From contig NW_004086062.1 in NCBI RefSeq assembly GCF_000220395.1, positions 64,787 to 128,786 of the forward strand: a stretch of DNA of 64,000 nucleotides, written 5' to 3'. Below, piece by piece: positions 28,746 to 41,068 of the stretch. Each line of letters starts with the position of its first letter. Position 1 is the stretch's first letter. This stretch comes from Ichthyophthirius multifiliis (lineage: Eukaryota; Ciliophora; Oligohymenophorea; Hymenostomatida). A program made the position numbers and the translations under genes. The notes under the pieces were generated by a model. That model did no database searches, was not told where the DNA came from, and worked only from the letters and a program-made list of their open reading frames with translations.

Positions 28746-29212
28746 TTCTAGGTCTATTTATTTAAGTTTTTTAAAAAAAGATATTTATTTTTCTTATCTA
28801 ATTTATAATAAACTAATTGAAATTTTTAATAATTATTATTTAAGATTATCCTAAAAAAAAATATTTAATTAAAATTAACATGTTAAATTATTTTTTATTA
28901 AATAAAACATATGCAATTATTATTTACTATTTTAATTTATATTACTATATGTTTTTTTGAAATTTTTTGATGATTATACAATATTATATTTATTATATTA
29001 TTTTATAATAGAATTTATAATTATAATAAATAAGAAGCTTAAAGATTCAAAAATAATATTAAGATGGGAAATTAGCAGTTAAATTAAAATGATAACATTA
29101 GAAACTAATAACCTCATAGAGTAAATAAAATTTAGTTAGAATGTATGTGTATGAAAGCAAGAGGTTTTTTTGAATTATAGTTATAAAGAAAATAAGGATT
29201 AAATAATTAAAA
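28746..29212. other. Intergenic spacer
   Basis: This is AT-rich spacer before the Q/N-rich gene. A short open stretch from an ATG at 29064 runs in another frame towards the start codon and may be an unspliced 5' exon, but I could not join it. Confidence 0.4.
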
Positions 29213-31270
29213 ATGCAAAGAATTAATATTAATGATATAATCAAATAATCGAGATTAATAAAAAGAAATAAAAAATTAATTGAAATATAATAAGCTAAAA
29301 ACTTTTGTTAAGGTATATAAATTTTAGTTTAATATGTAGATACAATTTATCAAAGTGCATAAGCAATTGCTAATAATTAGATTGATTTAAAACAGATTAT
29401 TCCAATGATAGAAGGACTTTACTGGTCAAAGTAACATATCGAATACAGTTTGTTAGGAGAATTTTAATAATTCTTATAAAGTTTTTTTTAAAGCAATTAG
29501 ACGTAATTAGAAAATGTAGATGAAAAACTTAAATAATGTTTTAAATTTATAGATCCAAAAATATAATATTTGGAATTAAATTTAATTATATTATAATTAA
29601 TTAAAGATAAATATGTTACTTTGGAATAAATAAATTAAATAGGTCATAATTTTCTTAATGAATAGGATTTTTAAAATGAAATTTTTAAAAAGGAAATGCA
29701 AAAAAATATAAATAAATAATAATATGCTAGTAATAATAATTAAAGCTAATTATAAAAATAATAAAATATAAATGAATAAGGATATGTAATAAACAAAATA
29801 AATTAAATTAATAATATGAATATATAAAAAAATGTAAATTAAAATAGTAATATGTATTATTAATAAATAAATATAAATAATATATAATAATAATAATAAA
29901 TATAATAAATAAGTAATGATAATTGGTAATAAAACAATTTAAAATAATTTTAACAATAGTAATAGAGTTAATAATAATAATAATATTAGTAATAAATAAT
30001 GAGATAATAATATTATAATAAATATAATAAGAATAATAATAATTAATAATAATAATAATAAGAATAATAATAATAAAAATAATAATAATAATAATATAAT
30101 AATAATAATTATAATAATAATAATATATATCAATATTTTTAATAAATATCCAATTAAAATTAACAAATTTATTAAAATATGATTCATAATAATAATTTAT
30201 AACCTGAATAATAATATAATTCTTATAATTTGTCTTAATAATAATTAAATAATATTTAAAATTACTCCAATATTTAAGATGATAAAATAATTATTGATTA
30301 AAATCTAAATAAATAAATAAATTAAATTTCTGAGTATTAGTAAAATTCTGTTATAAATTAATAATAATAAACACAATAATAAGATATTAATTAAAAATAA
30401 AATTTTGACTTTAATTCTAATAATAATTTTTAAATAAAAATATCCAATTTTATAATAATAATTGAACTTAAAATATAATGACATACATTTAAATAATATT
30501 AAATCTATATAAGAAAATATAAGCATTTAGTAAATACTGATATAATAAATTAAATAAAATCAATAATAACTTGAGAAATAAAAAATGCTTAATTAAAATA
30601 GCTAAGATAAAATTTAAGAATAATAATAATAAAGTCTATTAGATTAACTTGAAAAATAATTATAATAATAAATGTAGTTTTAGAATAAATAAGTAAAACA
30701 AATTAAAATTAAAACAATATTGCTGTAATCTAAAATATTTAAGATGAATTTGATATAAAATAACAAAAGTCAAATACAAAAAATAATAATGACTAATAAT
30801 AAATTAATAATACATAAATTTTAGCTAATTTATTATCAAATAATTAAGAATTAAATAACGAGCAGTTAATGCAAAAAACATAGTTACTTTTGACAGTTTA
30901 AAATTAATAATAAAATTAACTATAAGACATGCTTTATATTTAAAATCTATAGAATATTTAAGACGAATAATAAAAAGACAATATATAAAATCAAAAAAAC
31001 CTTTTCTAATAGAATATTAATAATAACAATGATTAATAAGAATAATAAAATCTGTTATTAAGTGATTAATTTTAACAATAATAAAATGAAAATTATCTTT
31101 AATCTTTAGTTGTTAATGAATTATAATAATCTTAATAATTCTAAAATTAAAATACAAATAACACTCCTTAAGACGATATTTTAATTAGTAATATTGTATA
31201 TAAATCAATTATAGATCAAGAAAAAAATAAAGTATAAAAAGAAGAACAAAATATATATGAACATCCTTGA
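29213..31270 (+). CDS. Q/N-rich (prion-like) protein with a helical N-terminal domain
   Basis: From ATG 29213 the first ~160 residues form a varied helical region: RLIKRNKKLIEIQQAKNF, then ILVQYVDTIYQSAQAIANNQ and IPMIEGLYWSKQHIEYSLLG. I cannot name it; it recalls helical trafficking domains such as ENTH/VHS/GAT only loosely. A ~250-residue Gln/Asn tract follows, encoded largely by TAA and AAT runs (29700-30420). A C-terminal part has LLDQLEKQLQQQMQFQNK and NNEQLMQKTQLLLTVQNQ, and ends YEHP at TGA 31268-31270. The reading frame must change near 30430-30480 and again near 30690-30768 (a GT at 30690 and an AG at 30768 would fit), so splicing there is unresolved and a second gene beginning near 30590 is possible. 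Confidence 0.55.
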
Positions 31271-32318
31271 TTAAAAAATTATATTATATATAATAAAATT
31301 CGAAATTAATATTATATATTGAAAAATTATATTTATTTAGATTTATTTTTGTAATGAATCTAAAAATATTATTAAATATATTTTTTTATATTAATTAAAT
31401 TATTTATTATATTTTTATATTATTTTTAATTTTTCATTATAATTAATCATTATTTTATTCTCTAATGATAATTTTATATATTATAAATATTTATTATATT
31501 TTATGTCTTTTAGTAATTTATTATATTTAATATTTTAAATTTTAATAAGATATTATATTATAAGCCAATTATTTAATTATTAGACTCAGAATCAGAATTA
31601 AAACTATATTTTAAAATTTTTTGTTTAAAAATTTATCTTATAATTTATTTTTCAAACCTAAATTAATTATACAACTATTTTTATTGTAAGTAAAGTTCTT
31701 TAATTTTAATTAGGAAGAATTTAGATTAAAAATTTACTCGACTCGGATATATTATTATTATTATCTTTTATAGAATTTTAAAATTATTTCTAAATAAGTC
31801 TTTATTAATATATTTTTAAAAAATTACTAAATAATATTATTTTTGTCAATATTTTTTAGTTTTTTTTGATTATAAATTTTTTAAATTGCTTTTATTATAA
31901 TCACTTCTGTTTTTAAATCATTATGATTAACCTCTTATAAATTAAAAATATTATTTTTATATTTATATAGTTATTATTTTTGTAATTATTTCAGTTATTT
32001 ATTCTTAATTAAATTACTTGTTAAAATAATTAATATGTACTTAATTTTTTTATTTTTTTAAAATTGTATTAAATATATAAATGGCTTCTTTATTAATATA
32101 TGTGCTCAAACTAAATATATACTATTTTATAATTACCTCAAATTAAAAAAAGTAAACAAAAAAAAAGGTAGGAAAGAATATATAAATTAATTAATAATTT
32201 AATTAAAAAACAATATTTTAAGAATAATTTTATTTTTTTTCAAATAAATATAAAAAAAAGATAAGAATAAAATTATAAAAAATAATAATAAAACATTTTT
32301 TAAAATATAAGAATATAA
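31271..32318. other. Intergenic spacer
   Basis: This is AT-rich spacer with no convincing coding pattern on either strand. A few higher-GC words occur near 31590 and 31740 but form no open gene. Confidence 0.5.
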
Positions 32319-32510
32319 ATGGATTTTAATATATTTGAAGAAAGTGAAAAAAATATAGATAGTTTGTTTGGATATTGTTTTAATATGATTTATAAACCTT
32401 TTTGGATAGGATTAATTATGGGCTTTGGGCATTTTTTAGGATATTTATTTATAAATTTAAAGTTTTTCGCACCAATACATAAATTGATTGGAAAAGGGTA
32501 TTTGAAATGA
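32319..32510 (+). CDS. Small membrane protein, 63 aa
   Basis: ATG 32319 to TGA 32508-32510 gives 63 codons with no TAA or TAG at all. It has an acidic N-terminus (FEESEKNIDSLFGYCF), one or two glycine-rich hydrophobic helices (PFWIGLIMGFGHFLGYLF) and a basic tail ending IGKGYLK. The size, charge and glycine-containing helix resemble small mitochondrial inner-membrane proteins such as the MICOS subunit Mic10, but the Mic10 GxGxGxG motif is not seen, so this is only a thought. It looks coding because its composition is far more varied than that of the surroundings. Confidence 0.6.
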   Translation: MDFNIFEESEKNIDSLFGYCFNMIYKPFWIGLIMGFGHFLGYLFINLKFFAPIHKLIGKGYLK

Positions 32511-32870
32511 CTAAAGAAAATAAAATTTATTAAACATAACCTCATTATTTTTAAATATATAAATAAAAATATAATTGCTATTTGTTCTTATTATATATTT
32601 ATTATTATTTATAATATTTTAATCAAATGAAATTAAATAATAAAATATAAAACTAATAAAGATATTTATTTAAATTCAAAAGATATTTTATTATAAATAA
32701 AAATAATATATTATATATTTTTTTTAGAAATTAAAATAAATTCTAATTTTTTTTCACAATAAAAAAAAAATCCAAAAATACAATTATTAATAAATATATA
32801 ATATTTTATTTTCCTTATCTATAAATTTTAAAAATGCAAAAAAAGCTATAGAAAATAAATATGAAAACCT

Positions 32871-34122
32871 TCACTTGTAGACACTTTTTCTTTTTTCATG
32901 CTTTCTTAATTTTTCAATAACAGTTATATCTTCATAAACTACTCTCAAAAATTCAATCATATAATTATGTGCTTAATAATTATCCACTTTGCTATGATTA
33001 AGCCAGTTCATACTATGGTTATGTAAGAAATATCTGAAGACTTATCCATAATTAGGATGTTAAATAAGAAGCTTAATAGTATAATGATTAAATTATTTTT
33101 AGTTTATATATCTAAAAAACTTCTTACACATCAAGTCAAGATTATCTTCTTTAGTTTTTGTTTTGTTGTAAATATCTAAAATTTAAATTTGTTCTTTTTA
33201 AACATCTAAATTATGTAAAAAGCCATCGTTGTTGCTCTCTTCTGAATTATTTTCATCTTTAATGAATAATAATTCTTCGATAATACATTTAGGAGAGCAT
33301 TAAGTTGATTCATCATTATTTTTAATTTTAATTAAGGAGTTATTATTATTTCCTTTTTTAATTCCTAATTAAAGTTTTCTAATATAACTTTTAAAAGCAA
33401 ACATAATGTTTTTGACTACATTTTTCTTCTTTTAATTATTAATTTTTTTTATTATATCATTTTGTATTTTTTCTGAATATTGGAGTTATTAAGTTTTTTA
33501 TTATTATTAGTATTATTATTATGGTTATTATTATTATACAATTTATTATTTATAATTTTCTAATATTTATTAATTATATTATATTAGTTCTTATTATTAT
33601 TAATCATATATCATGTTATTTATTTAATAGTTTTATTATTAATTTAAGAAGAAATCAGTTATATTTCTATATTTTTATTATTATTATTATTCTTAAATAT
33701 AATTGTTTTATTCATTAATTTCATAGTCATATTCTTCATTGTTATTCATAAAAAGGTTATTTGACTCATCAAATTATTAATTATTCATATGAAAATAACT
33801 CTAAATATCTTAATATTCATCAATATTTTAGTTACTTTATAAGAATTATATATTATCTTAAACTGAATGAGAAGACTTTTATAAATTATTATTTTAATTT
33901 TGTATATATTATAATAAATGAAAAAAAAAAAAGACATGAATAATAAAAAAAAAACATATAAAAATAATTTGTTTTATGTACATAAAATTGTAATTATGTG
34001 TCACAATAATCGTTATTATAGCAAGGTTCTTAAGCACAAAATTGCTCTTTTTGTAAAATACAATTATTTTTATTTATATCATTCGTTTAGATAATATTAT
34101 TTATTTATTTTAAAAAGCACAT
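32871..34122 (-). CDS. Ciliate-type protein of unknown function, Cys-cluster N-terminus
   Basis: ATG at 34122, one intron 33801-33981 and TGA 32873-32871 give exactly 357 codons. The first exon (47 residues) has a cysteine cluster, CAQEPCYNNDYC. The second begins SYFHMNNQQFDES, followed by a ~90-residue Gln/Asn-rich stretch and then a well-composed domain. That domain includes NVVKNIMFAFKSYIRKL, KCIIEELLFIKDEN, LDLMCKKFFRYINQK, and GQVFRYFLHNHSMNWLNH with a basic end RKHEKRKSVYK. I do not recognise it, although similar NVVKN...RYFL modules recur in ciliate proteins in my experience. A shorter protein starting at 33749 within exon 2 is possible if exon 1 is not used. Confidence 0.65.
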
Positions 34123-34887
34123 GCTCTTCTTTTTTTTATTTTAATAATTAATTTATTAATATATTTTTTATATTTTTTTCTAATATAATTTTAAGTTATT
34201 TAAATATGATTAATTATTAAATCGTATATAATATTTTTCGTTTATATTTATTATTTACTTAGTAATGAATTTATATATATATTTAAAATATAGAAAAAAA
34301 ATTATATTTATATTGATATTTATTTTTATATATTTTATATTTATATTTAAATCTATTTTATAAACTAGATAAATTATCGAGTTTGTTTTATAGATATATT
34401 TATTTATATGATAATATTTTATATATATATTTTTAAATTTTTTTATATTTATTTTAAATAAATAAAAATATTTAAATAAAATAAATATTTTTAAAAATAT
34501 ATTTTTATTAAAAATTTTTATATTTTTTTTTAAAATTTTTATATTTTCTATTATATTTTTTTTAAAAAAGTTTTTTTAAAATTATAATATAAACTCATAA
34601 ATATTTTTTATTTAATTGCATATAAATATTAATTTTAATTATTTAGAAATTCTAATAAAATTATAAGATGCAACTGTTTTATTCATCTAATTTAAAATAA
34701 ATTTCTATATAAAATTAAATCAATTTTAATTTAATAAAATAAAACATATATGTTATATAATTTTATTCGTGTATTAAAATATAAATTTTTATTTTAATAT
34801 CTTTTCTATTTATATTAAAAATAAATAAATAAAATATTTTTAATAAGTTATTAACTCTTTTTATTTTTAATTTAAATTTAAAATTTT
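34123..34887. other. Divergent intergenic spacer
   Basis: This spacer lies between the 5' ends of the minus-strand unknown gene and the plus-strand coiled-coil gene, so it should contain both promoters. It is nearly pure A/T with long T runs. No motif is recognised. Confidence 0.5.
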
Positions 34888-36317
34888 ATGTAGTAATAAA
34901 ATTATAATTAATAATCTTCTTAAAATAGAGAGACTATACTTTTAAACTGCAAAAAAGTAATTGAAGAATTACATTAAGAAATTTTTTTGCTTAATTAATA
35001 GCTTTAAAAATAATAATAAATAAATATAAATTTAGAAGATAAATTATTTTAAAAATAGAAATTTTAAGAAATTTAGAAATAAAGTAAATTTAATTAATGT
35101 ATTTTTATTTTGTTTATTTATTATAATTTTTGTTAAAAAATTATATATTTTTTAGAAAATGAAGGTTAGTAAATTTGCTAAAATTGCTAAATATACAAAA
35201 ATCAAGAACATATAATGACTTAATAATTTAAAGAGTTGTCATATACTAACAAAGAATTTTAAAAAAAAATTTTTTTACTAAATTAAGAACTAGAAAAAAG
35301 AAATGCTTTATAAAATGATTTAAATAAATAAATATAATCTATTAAAAATTAAATTTATATATAAGAAACAGAAAACGAAAGTAATTTAAATAACTAATTG
35401 TTATAAAATGTAAAAATAGATTTAAAATTTGTTAATGAAAATCAATATGAAGAAAAAGATGAAATATTAAAAAATCAAAATAACTAATATATACAAAAAT
35501 TATAAAATGTAAAATAAAAAATATAAAAGTTTAAAAAATTTTCTATAAATAATAGGATAATTAATAATTAAAAGAATAATTAAACGAATGCAAAAATGAA
35601 ATTGAAACTTTATAAATGTAAGTAAATAAATAATTTTAAGAAATAAATACTAAAAATGAATTACTTGAATAAAAAGTTAAAGAATTTAAAAATACTATAA
35701 TAATTTAAGAGGTATTAAAGAATATTTTTTTTAAAAGATAAACTTATAAAATTTAAATCCGAAAAAAAGAGAGAACTAGAAAAAGAAAAAGTGCTAAGGT
35801 TATAAGAAAAAGATACGATTAATGTAATATTATTAATTCATATCATTATAATTATTGAATAATTTTTTTGTATAAATAATATATTAAAAATGAGTAAAAA
35901 AATTATATTAAATACATTTTAATATAAATAATTGTGTATTGAATTTGAAAAAAAAATTAAAAATTAAAAATAAAAATATTAAATTTAATTAAATTTATTT
36001 ATATAAAAATTATTAACTTAATATTTTATATAAGCAAATCAAGAAATAAATAGAAATAATTGAAGATTAATATGAAAAAGAAATAAATGTTTATAAATAA
36101 AAATAAAGTAAAAATTTTGAAAAAAAATAAAAAAAAATGAATTAAAAAATTGAAAATAATAAAACTTAAAATTTAAAATAAAGTTAATATTAAACTTAAT
36201 TTGTAAATTAAAATATAGATTAATGCTTAAATTATAATAAAATAATAAAAACAGAATTATCAAAAAATAAATTAATTATTTAAAATATAGATGATGATTG
36301 TGAAAAGGTATATATTA

Positions 36318-36359
<42 letters not shown>

Positions 36360-36559
36360 ATAAAATGCTTTTAATTTATATTTTTTAATTATATTTTTTT
36401 TTTTAATTTATTTTACAAATAATATTTTATTTATATATATAAAAAATTATATTTATTATTTATTTGTATTTTTTTTTTTTATTATATATTCATTTTTTAT
36501 AGATTATTAATAGAATATAAAGTAAAATCGATAATATTGATTATAAAATTTAGAATTGA
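34888..36559 (+). CDS. Coiled-coil protein (362 aa)
   Basis: Five introns (35084-35155, 35509-35555, 35712-35769, 35824-36034, 36308-36502) join six exons into exactly 363 codons, from ATG 34888 to TGA 36557-36559. That all five lengths agree with the frame is the main support for the model. Heptad-like, Gln/Glu/Lys/Leu-rich sequence covers almost the whole protein, for example KKVIEELHQEIFLLNQQLQ, NQQLKEQLNECKNEIETLQ and RELEKEKVLRLQEKDTIN. A small CQNC motif lies near residue 75. There is no membrane segment. Such proteins in ciliates are often parts of the cytoskeleton, basal bodies or cilia, but the sequence alone does not show which. The last intron contains a long (AT)n run. Confidence 0.75.
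36323..36357. repeat. (AT)n microsatellite in an intron
   Basis: About 17 uninterrupted AT units lie inside the last intron (36308-36502) of the coiled-coil gene. The length is likely to vary between isolates. Confidence 0.9.
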
Positions 36560-37370
36560 TAATTTCTAATATTTTTTATAATATAATTAAATGTTTTATA
36601 ATTATTTATTATATATTAAATTTTTATTTATTTAATATTTTTACAATATGTTTTTTAAGATTATTTTTTTTTATTTTTTTTTCATAAATACTTTATTAAT
36701 TTTAAAAAAAAATTATTTATTATTTTTATTATTTATTTATTAAATTATTCATTTTTATTATAATATATTCTTTATATTACTATATATATCTGTTTTATTT
36801 AAAAATTCAATTATTAAGTTTCTTTTTTATATATAAAGATAAGTAAATATTTTTTTTTTATTTTAAAAGAATTGGATTTTCATTTTTAAAAAAATATATA
36901 AAAATTATAAGTTATTTAAATAATTAATTTATTGTAAATTTTATTTATTTAGTTAAATTGTTTAATTAAATTCTAATTATTAAGACTATTTTTAATTTTT
37001 ACATAGAAATAATAAAATATAAGATTTATATGAAGGATTTAATTTTTAACAATAAAATGTTTTCAAATAACAATTAATTTCTTTTTAATTAGAAAGCATA
37101 AGTTTACAATTATAATATATATAATTATTTTATTTATAAAATCTTTCATTTTATTATCTGATTTAAACAAAATGAATTCATTGTTAAGTTTAATAAAATT
37201 AAATTCTAAATTAATCTAATTATTATATAATTTTAACTAATTGCTTATTTATTTTTTTAATATTATTTGATCTTTATAAAAATAAAGTATAAATAAAATT
37301 ATATAAGTTATTTATTTCATTAAAATAAATTACTATATGTAAAAGCTTATTTAAATCTTAAAATGTATTT
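36560..37370. other. Intergenic spacer
   Basis: This is typical AT-rich spacer with T-rich and A-rich runs and no visible genes. It ends where the composition shifts to the A/C-rich island. Confidence 0.5.
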
Positions 37371-37532
37371 AAAAAGAAAAAACAACAAACTAAATAGAAA
37401 ATTAACAAAATAAATACTTTAAATATTAAACTAAAAAACCTATGCTATATATATACAGATATCCAAATAAAAAAAAAATCGTAAATATATATACAAAAAT
37501 TTATAAAAACTAAAGTAAGAAAAAAACTAAAC

Positions 37533-38114
37533 ATGAAAACATATTTAAATTGGATAAAAAAATTAGGATCATATAAACTTATAAAAAAAGTATAGAGATA
37601 CTAAACTTAGACTAATCTTATAAATAAATGGCAAGAATATGAATTATTTATTATATTAGAATTTAGTGACAATAGTCTCTTTGTTAGAAATAAATATGAA
37701 TAAAAAAACACTTAAAGCAGGAAAAATAACTTTGATATTAAGAACTCAAGTATAATGACAATAGTAAAATCAAATATTCATAAAAACTTTAATGGATATT
37801 CTTTAAACAAAAATCACAAAAAATATATTCATAAATAATAATAATACATAAAAGCCACAATACATAAACAATTAATTAAATTTATAAAGGAAATCAAACT
37901 AAATAATACATAATGCAACTAATTTATTGACATAGTAATAATTACAAAGCTAACTTAAAAAAAAGAAAGTGAAAACTAAAACTAAATAAACATACACTAA
38001 TATCATATATAAAGACATATTTCCTATATGAAAAAAAAAAACTAATAATAGATAATAAATACTCTACTATAATAAATGTATCATCATTTCATAATAACTA
38101 GAATAATATATTGA
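37533..38114 (+). CDS. Possible open reading frame in the A/C-rich island
   Basis: ATG 37533 to TGA 38112-38114 gives 193 codons in the ciliate code without introns, starting MKTYLNWIKKLGSYKLIKKV and including NKWQEYELFIILEFSDNSLF. The start looks protein-like; the rest is Lys/Asn/Gln/Ile/His-rich. Codons beginning with G are scarce, which argues against a normal gene. It could be a fast-evolving gene, a relic or a chance frame made possible by the loss of two stop codons. I give it low weight. Confidence 0.3.
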
Positions 38115-38138
38115 ATACAATGAAACAAATAAATTTGA

Positions 38139-38215
38139 AACATATAATAAATAAAAATATCAAGCAAACTATCATATAATAAATAAAAATATCAAAATAT
38201 CAAAAAAACTATCAG
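38139..38215. repeat. Imperfect direct repeat, about 32-38 nt unit
   Basis: The block ATATAATAAATAAAAATATC followed by A/C-rich sequence and ACTATC occurs twice in tandem (from about 38146 and 38173), the second copy with a short internal duplication of AAAATATC. It lies in the A/C-rich island between two open stretches. Confidence 0.7.
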
Positions 38216-38996
38216 ATTATTTAATTATTAGTAATAAAATAGTTTTAATAAAAATGTAAAATGATGAACTAATAATAATTAGACAGAAAAAACAGGCATA
38301 AACTAAAAACTAAGTAAAAAATTAAGAGAACAAATCATAGTATAGAAAAATATATATCACTAAAAATGATTAAATCGATCATTTGACAATATAAAACCAT
38401 TAACTTTAAAAAGCAACAACAGTATTTAAAAAGAGGTGACATAATAATAATTAATATTTAAAAAAATAAATATATGCACTATTAAAAGAAGAAAAAACGG
38501 ACCTAAATAAATGATTTTAAGCTATAATAAATAATGAAAAACTAACCTATAACTATACTTTAGCAAATTTAAGTAAGTTAAATAATAACCATACAAAACA
38601 AAAGTAAAACTAATGACTATGAACAATATACTATGATCTAAAACTAGGACTTATTAATGACGAAGAATACATTAGTAATACAACCATATAAAATCAAATA
38701 AAAACAACATACCAAAACTAACCATCTATATAATAATGATATTGATTAATTTATGAACTCAGAAAATTATTATTGTCAATCTTCATTTAATAATAATATT
38801 TCATATGATAATATAAAAGAACTAACGTTTGATATTTAAATAAACAATTTTTTTATTAACATTTTATTTACTAATAATAAAAATATTTTTACTTTTAATA
38901 TTTGCGTACAAGAAGAAATAATAATATTTAATAAGAAAACAATAAATATATTTTATTTTATTTATTATAATTAAATTAAAATTTTTAATAAATCTA

Positions 38997-40760
38997 TCAT
39001 TAAATAATTTCAATCCTTCCTTCGACTTTAGGAGCAATAGAAATGAACTAATCATCCCCAATTTATTTAAATTCTTAAATAAGTTAGCTACTTTGTTATC
39101 TTTCTATTCTAGATTTTCTTCGATCGAAGGTTTTAACATTTTAGCTATTATTTTCACATTAACATTAGAAAACTTAGCTTTATCTTCTTTATAAGGGTTA
39201 TTGAATTTCTTATTAATTACTGACATTTTATTCAATACAAAGATCCTCCTTATATGCCCCGCTTAAGTTCCTATTTTATAAACTTTTAAAAAAACTTATC
39301 ATAATTTAAAGATGAGGCAATCCATCTTCCTAGTTTACAATAAACTTACAATCCTAAAACATATCATACCCATCTTTTCCTTAAGAAATAAACCATTTTA
39401 AAGCCACTTTATATTATTTATTTAAATCCAATAGTTAATTTCCAACCCAAATATCATTAGAATTGATTCTTTAAAAAGGCTATTTTTTGGGATCAAACTT
39501 AAATTTGATTCCCGAAACGCAAGGAAATCTCCCTTCAAAAGCAGGCCATTTAGAAACTCCATTTTCCAAAGCCTAAAGTACCTTCAAACCTGAGACTTCC
39601 TACACAGTAATAATATCTGAAAAGGGTAAAGCTTTATTTAACATCGAATATGAAATTGGGCCTGCTTAAAATATACAATCGGACCTAATTGCGCCTGCAT
39701 TAAGTATACAAATATCTGCTTATACTTCGCTTCGAATTACATCGGCATAAAAATTGCAAAAATTAGTCTCCTAAGTCCTTATTTTGTCAAATCTTGTTTC
39801 TAGGTCAACATGGGAATGTCCAATTACTTTTTCCATTAATTCTTTTGATTTTAAGACGTAAATATCTACAATTTTTTATACTTGTTCATCCTTTTTAATG
39901 TTTTTGGTGACTTCGAAAAATTGAGTTATAACTTTCAATTTCAAATTATTCTTTTTTATATATATGAATTATTATTTTCCTTTATTTTCTTCTTCTTCGG
40001 TATCTAAATCTTCCATAAATTCGATGTCTATTATGCTATATTATCTGAAATCACTCCCACTTTTAATCAATATATTGCTATTTATTACTTATTATGTTAT
40101 TATATGGTCATGACCTCCCAAAATAAGATCTATTTCAGGTACCTCTTATCCTAATTTAATATCATTAGGCACCCTCATGTGTGTTAAAGCTATAATAAGG
40201 TCACATTTGTATTATTCCTTCATGATTTTAGTCAATCTACGACCACAAGCGACAAAATCTTCATATTTTACCAGACTTAAATCTATTTCGCTTACTGAAT
40301 TAAGCCAATCGGCTTCTGCAAGCCCCATGATTCCGATTACGAGTCCATTTTTTTCGAGAATAGAATAAGCGTTATTATTTGCGAAAATGCAATTAGTTTC
40401 AATATTAAAAACATTACTACATAACCAAGGAAAATTACACTTTTAAAATAATTTTTCAGCTACTTCTATTGAAAAATCGAATTCATGATTTCCTACACAG
40501 GCGACATCGATTCTGCATGCATTTATTGGCTCAATCATTTATTCTCCTTTGTATAATAGAGATAAAGGAGATGGACTAAATAAATCACCACTGAATAATA
40601 TTAAACCGTCTTCAGGATGCTTTTCATGAAACTTTTTTGTTTAAGTTACAAAACGGGAAGCACCGCCTACAGGTTCTTCAGTATAACCTTCAATATCGTA
40701 TACGTCGTTGAAGTGAAATATAGAGAGGGTTTTTTTAATTTTTTATGTTTTGGAATTCAT
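38997..40760 (-). CDS. 5'-nucleotidase family metallophosphoesterase
   Basis: A single exon runs from ATG 40760 to TGA 38999-38997 and gives 587 residues. The N-terminal calcineurin-like domain carries the metal-binding blocks in order: FHFNDVYD (with N in place of the usual first H of the DxH motif), FSGDLFSPS, GNHEFDFS, LIIALTHMR and LILGGHDH. The C-terminal domain has LNAGAIRSD and SGIKFKFDP, which belong to the substrate-binding half of 5'-nucleotidases/UshA-type enzymes. The enzyme would remove phosphate from nucleotides or related esters. There is no clear signal peptide or GPI signal, so it may be intracellular, like the ciliate and plant members with the FND variant. The last ~80 residues are polar and not conserved. 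The FND change suggests the first metal site is altered, but such variants are known in this family. Confidence 0.92.
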
Positions 40761-41068
40761 ATTTGTCTTGATTTAATTATATTTTAATTTAATTTTTGAT
40801 TGTTTATTTGAATTATTATTATATTTATTGTTATTTTATTTTTTTATTTGTTTGTTTATTTTTTGTTATTTTTTTAAAAAATATATGGCAAATATATATT
40901 TAAATTTATAATATTTTCTATAGTTATTATTTTATATATTCAATTTATTATAAAATAAAATATAGTTAACTTTAGTTAATATTAATGAAAGTATTTTTTA
41001 TTTTATTATTTTTTTTATTTTTAGCAAAAAAGTTATAAATATATATTTAACTTAAATATGCATAATGC
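40761..41068. other. Intergenic spacer
   Basis: This spacer lies between the 5' end of the nucleotidase (-) and the 3' end of the next minus-strand gene. It is T-rich with no recognised motif. Confidence 0.5.

Larger units (their letters stand above)
37371..38850. other. A/C-rich compositional island
   Basis: On the plus strand this stretch is strongly A-rich, with C clearly exceeding G. Most genes here instead have G above C on the coding strand, and spacers have balanced A and T. Three fairly long ciliate-code open stretches lie in three different frames: 37533-38114, 38215-38437 and about 38471-38860. They show few G-starting codons, unlike the real genes around them. No known domain or transposon end is recognised. 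Confidence 0.6.

Noticed and set aside
29939-30187. Minus-strand Ile/Leu-rich 'membrane' frame
   Set aside because: It is the antisense of the TAA/AAT-coded Gln/Asn tract, where TTA and ATT runs always look like hydrophobic helices.
33521-33943. Two plus-strand Ile/Tyr-rich frames
   Set aside because: They mirror the Gln/Asn-rich part and the intron of the minus-strand gene 32871-34122.
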